The notes below the pieces were generated by a model. It made no database searches. It saw nothing but the letters and a program-made list of their open reading frames with translations, and had not been told where the DNA came from. Below, one piece after another: positions 1 to 7,405 of a stretch of 64,000 nucleotides of DNA. Origin of the DNA: Dokdonia sp. Hel_I_53 (GTDB lineage: Bacteria; Bacteroidota; Bacteroidia; Flavobacteriales; Flavobacteriaceae); contig NZ_VISL01000001.1 of assembly GCF_007827465.1 (NCBI RefSeq), forward strand, positions 563,001-627,000, written 5' to 3'. A program made the translations under genes and the position numbers. Each line of letters begins with the position of its first letter. The first letter of the stretch is position 1.

Positions 1-821
1 TCACTGATATTACCAGTCCAAGTAATAGGTGTGTTGATTTTTGAACCTGAGAATACTTTTTTAAAAGTCGCTAATGGTGTATCTGCACTTATGAAATTGT
101 TAAGCTTTAAGCTATCCCATAAATCACCAAGCTTATCAGGACTGGTGTTATACTGTTTGTAAGTGAAAGAATTGAACTGAATGGGTTTGGATGTTTGCTT
201 TGGCTTAGGTTTCTTGATTGGTTCTGGAGCAACTTCAATAACTTGTAGTTTTCTGATAAGTAGTTTTTCGGGAATTGGCTCGTTTAATAGTTGAGTATAG
301 AAGTCCTCCACAATCAAATCATCATCTATCCAATCTTTGAAAGCTTCCTGAATTTCCAAGTACAATTGCATATAAGCAAGTTTTAGTAACTGCATTATAT
401 AGGTATTGGCTTTATGTGCCTGGTCTAATTGATGTGAGGTGTTTTTTGGATTAATGTACACAAGTGCATAATCCTTTTCCTTTAGAAGTTCTCCAAGGTC
501 CTTCAAGCGTGTTTTTAATCGCTTATTGAGTATGTCATTAAGATAGTAACGGATTAAGTTCTCGTTTCTATCTTCATCAATGGTTTGATACAAAATATCA
601 AAATCAGATTTAACCGTATTCAGGATAAGCCTTGAATAGTATTTAGTTTTATGGTCAAATGGCCTGTGAAAGTCAATTTGAAACAGCAACTGTTGTTTTG
701 GAGTGTATTCATTTAAACTGCGAAATTTTGCAGCAAATACATCATCCAAGCTATTTTGAGGAAGCCAAGGTCTTAACTCATAATCAAGGATTTTATCTAA
801 GGTGTTCTTTTGCTTGCTCAT
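1..821 (-). CDS. Hypothetical protein of an integrative element (partial, runs off the left edge)
   Basis: An open frame begins with ATG at 821 and stays open to base 1, so the C-terminus is missing. About 273 residues are visible, starting MSKQKNTLDKILDYELRPWL. The visible part is hydrophilic, probably mostly helical, with a Lys/Pro-rich linker (PEPIKKPKPKQTSKP) near residue 215. The start overlaps the stop of the upstream tyrosine recombinase by four bases (ATGA), so the two genes are probably translationally coupled. I do not recognise the family for certain; proteins with this position and look are common cargo of Bacteroidota conjugative or mobilisable elements (inference). No catalytic motif is visible. 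Confidence 0.75.
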   Translation of the reverse strand, partial: MSKQKNTLDKILDYELRPWLPQNSLDDVFAAKFRSLNEYTPKQQLLFQIDFHRPFDHKTKYYSRLILNTVKSDFDILYQTIDEDRNENLIRYYLNDILNKRLKTRLKDLGELLKEKDYALVYINPKNTSHQLDQAHKANTYIMQLLKLAYMQLYLEIQEAFKDWIDDDLIVEDFYTQLLNEPIPEKLLIRKLQVIEVAPEPIKKPKPKQTSKPIQFNSFTYKQYNTSPDKLGDLWDSLKLNNFISADTPLATFKKVFSGSKINTPITWTGNIS

Positions 822-1912
822 AAATCCAGTTTAATTCTGTTAGCGGCTTCTTTCTTTTGTTGGTCTATTACCTTAGCATAAATCTGAGTGGTTTTTAATT
901 CTCTGTGACCAAGCAATTTTGAGACTGTATAAATATCTGTTCCTGCTGAAAGCTGTAAAGTTGCGTAGGTATGTCTTGCACAGTGGAAGGTTATTGTTTT
1001 AGATATTCCTGCTCTCATCATCCATTGTTGCAACTTCAAGTTGTGCCAAGCGGAATACTTTAAACCTTTGAACACTCTTTCGTCTTTATCCTGAGGTTCA
1101 CCGAGTAAGCCATAAGCTTGTTCTGAAATAGGAAGGGTTTCAGCTCCTTTAGTTTTCTTCTGTCTGAAACGGATGTAGTACCCCATATCATTTGAATGCT
1201 GTACCTCTGACCAAAGCAACTTATTTATATCAGACCAACGCAAGCCAGTAAGACAAGAAAAAATGAATGCTGTTTTTATTTGTGGTACTTCGCATTCCTC
1301 TTTTACCGCAGCTTGTAATTCTTCAAGAGTTAGAAACTCTCGCTGAGGTTCTCCTTGTTTAAAACCATCTACACCTTCAGCTGGATTAGTAGGAATAATT
1401 CCATCCTTTACAGCTTGTTTTAATGCAGCTCTTAATTTATTGAAATATGAATACTTTGAGTTTTGAGAAAGACTCTGGTTACTCTTCGTTTTAACATCCT
1501 TATCAAGATGGTCTTTGAAACCCTGGACAAACTTTCTATCTACTTCCGCAAAAGTGATGTCCATAGGAATGTAGGTTTTTAGATGTTTCAGCATACTATC
1601 CCAATTACCATAATTTCCTTTACTGTCTTTCCTCTTTTCAGTAAGGAGTTCTATATAATTAGTAAAGCTGGCCTTTAGTTTCTCATTATCACGGAAGCCA
1701 TAAACACCGTTTTGGATTTCAATTTGTCGCTGTGCTCTGATTGTCTCAGCTAATTGAAGTGTTTTTTTATTGACTTCCTTATCGTCTTTAGTTTTGGCAT
1801 TAGGGTCTAAGTAGAGTTTTAGATACTCTGTCTTACGTTTCCCTTTATGGTAGTAATCCAAGTATAAACTGGTCTTACCTCCCTGATTTCGTTTTCTTAA
1901 TGTAACCTTCAT
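818..1912 (-). CDS. Tyrosine recombinase / site-specific integrase of an integrative element
   Basis: A 364-residue phage-integrase-family protein that would cut and rejoin DNA through a covalent 3'-phosphotyrosine. An N-terminal arm-binding region (about 1-95) and a SAM-like core-binding domain (about 100-190) precede the catalytic domain. The catalytic set is complete: Arg225 in TGLRWSDI, His310 and Arg313 in HCARHTYAT, His336 in LLGHRE and the nucleophile Tyr345 in QIYAK. The layout is that of Bacteroidota element integrases rather than XerC/D, which lack the long arm domain. It lies immediately downstream of mnmE and is transcribed in the same direction, the arrangement seen for elements that insert in the mnmE 3' end. 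The upstream gap contains three short TTGTT/AACAA repeats that could be arm or operator sites. Confidence 0.93.
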   Translation of the reverse strand: MKVTLRKRNQGGKTSLYLDYYHKGKRKTEYLKLYLDPNAKTKDDKEVNKKTLQLAETIRAQRQIEIQNGVYGFRDNEKLKASFTNYIELLTEKRKDSKGNYGNWDSMLKHLKTYIPMDITFAEVDRKFVQGFKDHLDKDVKTKSNQSLSQNSKYSYFNKLRAALKQAVKDGIIPTNPAEGVDGFKQGEPQREFLTLEELQAAVKEECEVPQIKTAFIFSCLTGLRWSDINKLLWSEVQHSNDMGYYIRFRQKKTKGAETLPISEQAYGLLGEPQDKDERVFKGLKYSAWHNLKLQQWMMRAGISKTITFHCARHTYATLQLSAGTDIYTVSKLLGHRELKTTQIYAKVIDQQKKEAANRIKLDL

Positions 1913-1931
1913 ATCTCAAAAAGTTTTGCGG

Positions 1932-1990
1932 TTGTTTCTGTAACAGCAAACTTGTTGTTAGCAACAAAACTTGTTTCTATAACAACAAAT
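1932..1990. repeat. Three tandem ~19-20 bp inverted-repeat units upstream of the integrase
   Basis: Three consecutive units at 1932-1951, 1952-1970 and 1971-1990 each start TTGTT and end AACAA/AGCAA with a TA centre. The middle unit contains a perfect 6-bp inverted repeat, TTGTTG-TTAG-CAACAA. They sit 20-78 bp upstream of the integrase start. Likely roles are arm-type integrase binding sites near the element end or an operator controlling the integrase; the sequence cannot tell these apart. Confidence 0.5.
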
Positions 1991-2097
1991 TAGAAACCAA
2001 ATATAAGAAAATAAAGGCAAATTAGCAACAAGAAAGAGATGATAAAAACCCGTAAAATCCAACAAAAGAAGGGTTTAGCTAACGAAAGGAAGTGTAA

Positions 2098-2115
2098 TTA
2101 CTTTCCAATACAAAA
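2098..2115 (-). other. Candidate attachment site in the 3' end of mnmE
   Basis: These 18 bases encode the conserved MnmE C-terminus (FCIGK plus stop; minus strand TTTTGTATTGGAAAGTAA). The 3' end of mnmE/trmE is a known integration target, for example for Salmonella genomic island 1, where the crossover falls in this conserved end. A tyrosine recombinase lies directly downstream here. The second copy of the repeat would be at the far end of the element, outside the window, so the call is an inference from position. Confidence 0.5.
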
Positions 2116-3486
2116 ATTAGCAAATATATTTCCAAGCAGCTCATCATTAGTTACTTGACCTGTTATCTCACCAAAATGAAACAACGCCTCTCTAATATCT
2201 ATCGCCATGAGATCACCAGATAAACCGCTGTTTAGACCATATTGTACTTTTTCAATTTCTTCTAGAGCTTTTAATAGCGAATCGTAATGTCTACTATTGG
2301 TCACAATGGTCTCATCGTTACGCAGTGCTCCAGTATTTACAAATTCTAGTAATTTAGATTTCAACTCATCAACTCCTTTATTTTCTTTGGCAGAGAGAAG
2401 TTGGAGATTTTCAATTTTAGTTTGTATTGTTGCCAATTCAGCATCAGATATGGCATCAATTTTATTAGCTACAACTAGGAGCGGTTTTAATGGAAATTGA
2501 TTTTTTAATTTTTCAATTTCTAGTTTTACACTTTTTGTCTGATTGATAACCTCGCTAGCTGTATGAAGTAAAATAACTACTTGTGCTTGTTTAATTTTTT
2601 CAAACGTTTTTTTGATACCCAGCCCTTCAATGACATCTTCCGTTTCTCGAATTCCAGCGGTATCTATGAAGCGAAAACCGATACCGCCTATTGATAATTC
2701 ATCTTCTATGGTATCACGAGTAGTACCTGCGATGTCAGACACAATAGCGCGCTCCTCATTCAATAACGCATTAAGTAAAGTAGACTTCCCTACGTTAGGT
2801 TCTCCCACAATGGCAACTGGGATTCCATTTTTAATAACATTTCCAGTAGCAAAGGAGTCTATTAATCGTTTTAAAACCTTCGTGATTCTGGCGATAAGGT
2901 CTTGAAACTGCGTTCGGTCTGCAAATTCTACATCTTCTTCAGAAAAATCTAGCTCTAGCTCTATGAGTGATGCAAAATTTAATAATTCTTGACGTAGTTG
3001 TGCAATTTCATTTGAAAATCCTCCACGCATTTGTTGCATAGCAATTTGGTGAGAAGCTTCATTATCACTAGCAATTAGGTCTGCCACGGCTTCTGCTTGA
3101 CTTAGGTCCATTTTACCGTTTATAAAAGAACGCAATGTAAACTCACCTGCCTGAGCAGCACGACAGCCAGAGCGCAGTAATAATTGGATAATCTCCTGCT
3201 GTATATAATTAGAGCCATGACATGAAATTTCTACCGTAGGCTCACCTGTATAAGAATTTGTTCCTTTAAACAGGGATACGAGTACTTGGTCGATCACCCG
3301 CTCACCGTCTATGATATGACCTAAGTGAATCGTATGTGTTTTTTGGTTTGAGAGGTTTTTACCACTCACAGATTTAAAAAGAGGGGAGCATATATCAATA
3401 GCTTCATTGCCTGAAACTCGTATCACAGCTATGGCTCCAGCACCAGCAGGACTGGCAAGAGCAACAATAGTATCTTGTACATTCAT
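2098..3486 (-). CDS. mnmE: tRNA uridine-5-carboxymethylaminomethyl modification GTPase MnmE (TrmE)
   Basis: With MnmG, MnmE builds the cmnm5 group on U34 of tRNAs that read split codon boxes. The 462-residue length is typical. The N-terminal formyl-THF-binding domain (about 1-120) is followed by a helical domain into which the GTPase domain is inserted. G motifs are clear: GEPNVGKS at 228-235, the TT of GTTRDT at 255-256, DTAG at 275-278 and NKID near 342. The conserved FCIGK end with its essential cysteine is intact despite the integrase next door. The start at 3486 is only five bases below a TAATTTTG box, so the mRNA may be leaderless. A weak AAACCC/GGGTTT hairpin at 2046-2076 may terminate it. 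Confidence 0.97.
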   Translation of the reverse strand: MNVQDTIVALASPAGAGAIAVIRVSGNEAIDICSPLFKSVSGKNLSNQKTHTIHLGHIIDGERVIDQVLVSLFKGTNSYTGEPTVEISCHGSNYIQQEIIQLLLRSGCRAAQAGEFTLRSFINGKMDLSQAEAVADLIASDNEASHQIAMQQMRGGFSNEIAQLRQELLNFASLIELELDFSEEDVEFADRTQFQDLIARITKVLKRLIDSFATGNVIKNGIPVAIVGEPNVGKSTLLNALLNEERAIVSDIAGTTRDTIEDELSIGGIGFRFIDTAGIRETEDVIEGLGIKKTFEKIKQAQVVILLHTASEVINQTKSVKLEIEKLKNQFPLKPLLVVANKIDAISDAELATIQTKIENLQLLSAKENKGVDELKSKLLEFVNTGALRNDETIVTNSRHYDSLLKALEEIEKVQYGLNSGLSGDLMAIDIREALFHFGEITGQVTNDELLGNIFANFCIGK

Positions 3487-3490
3487 CTTG

Positions 3491-3498
3491 CAAAATTA
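3491..3498 (-). promoter_or_regulatory. Bacteroidota -7 box of mnmE
   Basis: TAATTTTG on the minus strand matches the TAnnTTTG consensus of the Bacteroidota primary sigma factor. It ends five bases before the mnmE ATG, so initiation at the usual distance would give a leaderless or near-leaderless transcript. No clear TTG -33 element was found. Confidence 0.5.
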
Positions 3499-3560
3499 AG
3501 GAATCGTGTAACATTTATGCGATATCTACTACATATATAGTATCAATCAAAAATCAAATT

Positions 3561-3926
3561 ATGGAAACCGTACACACACCTACTGTAGTAAGAGAAGACA
3601 AAACACTTCTTGCACTTACTCATTTATCACAACTATTAGACTATGTCACGGGAGTAGGAGGGACTATTGTACCACTTGTTTTGTGGGTTCTCAATAAGGA
3701 CAGAGTGTTAGATATGGATATGCATGGGAAAGCTATTCTTAATTTTAGAATAAGCTTATGGATTTACGCCATACTAAGTATACCAGCAATATTACTATTT
3801 GGTCTTGGGATTATTACCTTACTACTATTAGGAGTCTTGGGAGTTGTGCTGCCCATTGTAAATGCAGTAAAAGCGAGTAATGGAGAAGAGCCTAATTATT
3901 ATATAAGCATACCTTTTATTTCTTAA
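3561..3926 (+). CDS. DUF4870 domain-containing membrane protein
   Basis: A 121-residue small membrane protein with the DUF4870 layout: a short N-terminal tail, then THLSQLLDY, and three hydrophobic segments at about 35-48, 66-88 and 90-105, the last two nearly continuous. The family is widespread in Bacteroidota and other bacteria and its function is unknown. The gene is divergent from mnmE (74 bp gap) and converges on the next gene, sharing its four stop bases TTAA at 3923-3926. Confidence 0.85.
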   Translation: METVHTPTVVREDKTLLALTHLSQLLDYVTGVGGTIVPLVLWVLNKDRVLDMDMHGKAILNFRISLWIYAILSIPAILLFGLGIITLLLLGVLGVVLPIVNAVKASNGEEPNYYISIPFIS

Positions 3927-4201
3927 GAGTGCCTTAAGTATTTTTTATCCATCCAAAAAGTACCAAATGGAATTATAGAGCATGCTAATACAATACCTAA
4001 CGTCTTAGCATCCCATTTTTGGCGACTTTTCATCATCAATGCCATCACAATATATGCAAGGAATAAAAAACCGTGCGCCATCCCAATCACCTTATTTGGG
4101 TAGCCATTATTCCAGATATATTTTAAAGGCATGGTAACAAATAATATAAGCAAATAAGAGACCCCTTCTAGGAAACTGAGAATTCTAAAGGTTGTAAGCA
4201 T
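3923..4201 (-). CDS. DUF3817 domain-containing membrane protein
   Basis: A 92-residue membrane protein beginning MLTTFRILSFLEGVSYL, the usual start of DUF3817 (YdzA-like) proteins, with two or three hydrophobic helices and a basic C-terminus. The family's function is unknown. I place the start at ATG 4201; a TTG at 4219 would add six residues but the family normally starts near the FRI..EG motif. It overlaps the 3' end of the DUF4870 gene by four bases in convergent orientation. Confidence 0.8.
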   Translation of the reverse strand: MLTTFRILSFLEGVSYLLILFVTMPLKYIWNNGYPNKVIGMAHGFLFLAYIVMALMMKSRQKWDAKTLGIVLACSIIPFGTFWMDKKYLRHS

Positions 4202-4236
4202 TCTGTGTTTTTTAAGCAAATATACTATCTCTAGAA

Positions 4237-4258
4237 GTACGCTTTCGCGAAAGCGTAC
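4237..4258. repeat. Dispersed palindrome GCTTTCGCGAAAGC, extended to a 22-bp perfect palindrome
   Basis: GTACGCTTTCGCGAAAGCGTAC is perfectly self-complementary and lies between two minus-strand genes. Full 14-bp cores recur at 7355, 9099, 15101, 25219, 25343, 33341, 37678, 41363 and 43608, with shortened or degenerate copies near 10652, 21161, 21880, 30005, 45798 and 49856. All but the 41363 copy are outside the chosen coding regions. The function is unknown. Confidence 0.9.
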
Positions 4259-4272
4259 TCAAACTATTCATT

Positions 4273-5385
4273 CTATTTAATCTCAAATAGTAATACTTGT
4301 GATACTTGTTTTCCAAAGGAATTAAAATTATTATCAGATATGAGAATAAGGGATGGGTTTCCATTTTCGAGCAAAGGACCAAAGGCCATTCCCTCAACGT
4401 TATCTATGATTCCGCTTTTAGTTTTTGACCTAATCGTACTAAGATCTAGAAGTAGCGTTTTTGTCAGTGCAGTATAAGTGGCGCTTTTTAGACTTTCAAA
4501 ATGCTTCACATCGGTGGCGTCATTACTAGAGACTTTATAGATCTTAATGTCGTTTCCACCATCTTTATAGTCACTTGCATAAGATCTTTCTAGTACTAAT
4601 AATTTATCTTGTGCATAGGAGAGTATTTCTGTAATACCATTTACCTCAAGAGGGCCTGAACGGGCAACCTTATCTAAGGTATATACGTACTCTTTACCAA
4701 AAGTCTTAGTACGGTTATCTATAAATGAGATTCGAACCGGAGCACCGCCTTTTTTGCTAGTAGGAGGTGAGCCGTCTTGCAATAGTGGCAGCTCTGTAGC
4801 TACCCAGAGATCATCAGAGTTATAGTTTAAAGAAATGGCTTCAAAAACCCCATTATTTCTAGGACCTTTTATACCATTCTTATCTAGTTTATAGCGGCTA
4901 GGTAATGTAACACTATCTATGTAGACACCATTCTGTGATGCTTTTCTAATAAAAGGAGATATCATTTTACGAGCATCGCCCTCACTGGCCCAAAGAATTT
5001 GACCTTTACTATTTATGCGTAGTCCTTCTGGGTCTGCTTTGCCACTTTCGAAAGTAGCTCCGTCAAGGTCTTTAAAAAAACGTGTTTCTCTTACCGTGTA
5101 ATTACCAAAACCCTCTAATGAGTAGGGGAGTTCCATAATATAAAATCTAGGACTCTTACGATCGTCAGAAAGAACATACCATGTATTCTGAAAGTAATCT
5201 ATAGCCGAAAGTCCCCCTACCTCATAGCCATCGATAAGAATATTTTCTGGAATGATAAGTTCATCTATAAAATGAAGCGAATGCAAACCTGACTTTGAGA
5301 CAGTCACGTTTTTTGTTACGCTACAGCTGGTAGAGATTAATATTATAAATAGTACCCATAGGTAGTTAGAATTCACAAGAGTCAT
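4273..5385 (-). CDS. Esterase-like / phytase-like family lipoprotein
   Basis: A 370-residue predicted outer-surface or periplasmic lipoprotein. The N-terminus has a hydrophobic signal followed by a lipobox ending at Cys21 (LISTSC). The rest fits the 'esterase-like activity of phytase' beta-propeller family: repeated beta strands, GLSAIDYF near the start, a DPEGLR segment near residue 120 and EGMAFGP near residue 340. The family's enzymatic activity is poorly established, so the substrate is open. The downstream flank contains the 22-bp palindrome; no operon partner is obvious. Confidence 0.8.
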   Translation of the reverse strand: MTLVNSNYLWVLFIILISTSCSVTKNVTVSKSGLHSLHFIDELIIPENILIDGYEVGGLSAIDYFQNTWYVLSDDRKSPRFYIMELPYSLEGFGNYTVRETRFFKDLDGATFESGKADPEGLRINSKGQILWASEGDARKMISPFIRKASQNGVYIDSVTLPSRYKLDKNGIKGPRNNGVFEAISLNYNSDDLWVATELPLLQDGSPPTSKKGGAPVRISFIDNRTKTFGKEYVYTLDKVARSGPLEVNGITEILSYAQDKLLVLERSYASDYKDGGNDIKIYKVSSNDATDVKHFESLKSATYTALTKTLLLDLSTIRSKTKSGIIDNVEGMAFGPLLENGNPSLILISDNNFNSFGKQVSQVLLFEIK

Positions 5386-5499
5386 TTTAAGAAATCAATC
5401 AGTTCTTAGTAAAAATAAGAATTGTAGAATTGGGAATAGTTTAAAATATTATTTTCAAGACTTTAAAAACCACTCCATATCTTTAACTAAAACTCATTT

Positions 5500-6216
5500 A
5501 TGAATAATTTAGATACAAAAGTTGCTCTCATTACAGGGGGGACTAAAGGAATAGGGAAAGCCATAGCCAGCGCACTATTAAAGCAAGGAATGCGAGTTGC
5601 GATTACTGGGCGAGATCAAAAAAGTACAGAAGCAGCAGCAGCAGAGCTTTCTCAAGATACCGATAAAATCATAGGATTAGCAGCAGATGTACGCGATCTT
5701 AAAAGTCAGCAGAATGCTGTTGAAAAAGTACTAGGCCATTTTGGACAAATAGATGTCCTTGTTGCAAATGCAGGTTTAGGCCATTTTGGGCCAATCTCAG
5801 AACTAACTCCAGCACAATGGAACGAGACCATAAATACAAATCTTACAGGTGTATTCTACTCCGTTAAGGCTGCACTAAGTGCTTTGAAGGAATCTAAAGG
5901 ATACATCCTTACTATTTCTAGTCTTGCAGGCACAAATTTCTTTGCTGGAGGAACAGCTTATAATGCGAGTAAATTTGGACTCACAGGATTCACTCAGGCA
6001 CTTATGCTAGACCTTAGACAGGATGATATTAAAGTAACGACGATAATGCCAGGCTCTGTTAATACGTATTTTGGAGACAAAACACCAGACGACTCTAAGG
6101 CATGGCAAATACAACCGGAGGACTTAGGTCAAATGACTGTAGATTTACTAAAAATGCATCCTCGCACACTGCCAAGTAAAGTAGAGGTAAGGCCCACAAA
6201 ACCACCAGTGAAATAA
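5500..6216 (+). CDS. Short-chain dehydrogenase/reductase (SDR) family oxidoreductase
   Basis: A 238-residue classical SDR. The cofactor loop TGGTKGIGKA is at about 12-21, NAG near 90, and the catalytic Ser and YxxxK are in ISSLAG and AYNASK around residues 142-159. The basic residue pair in the loop and the Arg after the second strand (TGRDQ) suggest NADP(H). It resembles 3-oxoacyl-ACP reductase-type enzymes, but the stand-alone position (not beside fab genes) leaves the substrate open. A strong terminator follows at 6242-6275. Confidence 0.9.
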   Translation: MNNLDTKVALITGGTKGIGKAIASALLKQGMRVAITGRDQKSTEAAAAELSQDTDKIIGLAADVRDLKSQQNAVEKVLGHFGQIDVLVANAGLGHFGPISELTPAQWNETINTNLTGVFYSVKAALSALKESKGYILTISSLAGTNFFAGGTAYNASKFGLTGFTQALMLDLRQDDIKVTTIMPGSVNTYFGDKTPDDSKAWQIQPEDLGQMTVDLLKMHPRTLPSKVEVRPTKPPVK

Positions 6217-6241
6217 ATAAACAAAAACTCTTATAAAATTA

Positions 6242-6275
6242 AAAGCCCTTTAAAACGTTCATTTTAAAGGGCTTT
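6242..6275 (+). terminator. Intrinsic terminator after the SDR gene
   Basis: A 14-bp perfect stem, AAAGCCCTTTAAAA paired with TTTTAAAGGGCTTT, encloses a 6-base loop. It lies 25 bp after the SDR stop and 32 bp before the stop of the convergent gene, so it may serve both strands. Confidence 0.85.
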
Positions 6276-6307
6276 CTTATGAGGTGTACTGATTTTAGAC
6301 CTACGAT

Positions 6308-6691
6308 TTAATAATCGTTAAGCGCCTTAACATACACCCTTAATTCTTCTTCATTTACTTTTTTATCTACATCTCTTATTAAGCTAAAGAAATAATGAAG
6401 GCTTTCTTCTGGAGTGCTTTCTACAGTATCTACTTCAGAAATAATTTCTTCATCTTCTCCTTCGATATCCTCATCCTGAGGAATTGGAATGGCAAACGTT
6501 TCATTTTCTTCTATATGCTCTGCGGCAAGTCTTGTAGCCTTTGCAAGTAACGGTAATTGCTCTGTAATGGTATAAGGACGTAATGCCTTAAGATCATCTA
6601 CTACGGTGTTTATGATGATGCCGTTTTGGGCCACATCTGCGATGAGTTTCTTGACCAAATTTACTGCTTTGCTATCTTGAAGTGCATTCAT
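6308..6691 (-). CDS. Conserved hypothetical protein (acidic)
   Basis: A 127-residue soluble protein of unknown function. The N-terminal half is predicted helical (VKKLIADVAQNG, LLAKATRLAAEHIEENE). A strongly acidic linker (DEDIEGEDEEIISEVD) leads to a C-terminal helical segment ending YVKALNDY. No catalytic motif or signal peptide is seen. The gene stands alone between a convergent SDR gene and a divergent DUF6155-like gene. A possible -7 box, TATTTTTG, is on the minus strand at 6734-6727. Confidence 0.75.
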   Translation of the reverse strand: MNALQDSKAVNLVKKLIADVAQNGIIINTVVDDLKALRPYTITEQLPLLAKATRLAAEHIEENETFAIPIPQDEDIEGEDEEIISEVDTVESTPEESLHYFFSLIRDVDKKVNEEELRVYVKALNDY

Positions 6692-6726
6692 TGCTTTCGA
6701 GTATTTATATATTGTTGGAATGATTG

Positions 6727-6734
6727 CAAAAATA
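6727..6734 (-). promoter_or_regulatory. Possible -7 box of the acidic hypothetical gene
   Basis: TATTTTTG (minus strand) fits TAnnTTTG and lies 35 bp upstream of the ATG at 6691. No clear -33 TTG was found, so the call rests on one element. Confidence 0.35.
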
Positions 6735-6798
6735 GGTTTTTGTGAGCCTTCCTGCCACTATTTTTTGTTATAAATTCGCTAGAAGTAAATGATTGTAA

Positions 6799-7308
6799 AT
6801 GAGTAAAAGAGCATTAAAGAAGTTTATAGCAGAGCTTGATAAGGGAGCATTACAAGAACAACTACTTGAATTGTATGAGCGTATTCCAGAGGTAAAAACG
6901 TACTACGACTTTGTTTTTAACCCTAAGGAAGAAAAGCTCATCACAGATGCAAAAATTAAAATTAGTAATGAATACTTCCCTACACGTCGTAAGAGGCCAC
7001 GCAAGAGAAGGTCTATTGCTCAGAAATACATCAAGCACTTTAGGACGCTAGGAATGAATCCTATTTTATTGCTAGATTTAATGCTATACAACATTGAGAT
7101 TGCCCAAACTTATGAGCAGTCTAATCCTGCACAACCCGATGCATTTTATAAAAGTATGCTCAATTCTTTTAAGGAAGTCATACAATATGCCACCTATCAT
7201 CATCTGCTAGAAGAAAATGCGAGTAGGATAGAAGGTGTTGTCTCCCTTGCCGAGGAGAATAAGTGGGTAAATGCTTCACTTTTTGATGAAGCTGCAGATC
7301 AAACATAG
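6799..7308 (+). CDS. DUF6155-like conserved protein
   Basis: A 169-residue soluble, helix-rich protein starting MSKRALKKFIAELDKGALQE and carrying a very basic patch (PTRRKRPRKRRS) near residues 60-72. The N-terminal ALKKFIAELDKGALQEQLLELYERIPEVK block and the following KEYY-like segment match what I know of DUF6155, a family of unknown function common in Flavobacteriia. The family name is from memory. The basic patch would suit nucleic-acid contact (inference). No operon partner; the next gene follows after about 100 bp with its own promoter box. Confidence 0.7.
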   Translation: MSKRALKKFIAELDKGALQEQLLELYERIPEVKTYYDFVFNPKEEKLITDAKIKISNEYFPTRRKRPRKRRSIAQKYIKHFRTLGMNPILLLDLMLYNIEIAQTYEQSNPAQPDAFYKSMLNSFKEVIQYATYHHLLEENASRIEGVVSLAEENKWVNASLFDEAADQT

Positions 7309-7354
7309 ACGATTCTTTAATTTTTATCAATTACGTTCATATTTTATTAACTAC

Positions 7355-7368
7355 GCTTTCGCGAAAGC
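7355..7368. repeat. Dispersed palindrome GCTTTCGCGAAAGC
   Basis: A full 14-bp copy between the DUF6155-like gene and the SF2 helicase. It sits 13 bp upstream of the helicase -7 box, so if the palindrome binds a protein this copy could affect that promoter. Confidence 0.9.
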
Positions 7369-7380
7369 AGAAAAATCCCT

Positions 7381-7388
7381 TAGTTTTG
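7381..7388 (+). promoter_or_regulatory. -7 box of the SF2 helicase gene
   Basis: TAGTTTTG matches TAnnTTTG and ends 17 bases before the TTG start at 7406, a normal short leader. No convincing -33 TTG was found. Confidence 0.5.
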
Positions 7389-7405
7389 CAAAATTGACTT
7401 TTTAA

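Noticed and set aside
818..1912. The mnmE-linked tyrosine recombinase as the integrase of the cassette array
   Set aside because: It is about 48 kb away, sits at its own mnmE integration site, has the domain layout of Bacteroidota element integrases rather than of IntI, and shows no sequence link with S or T sites.
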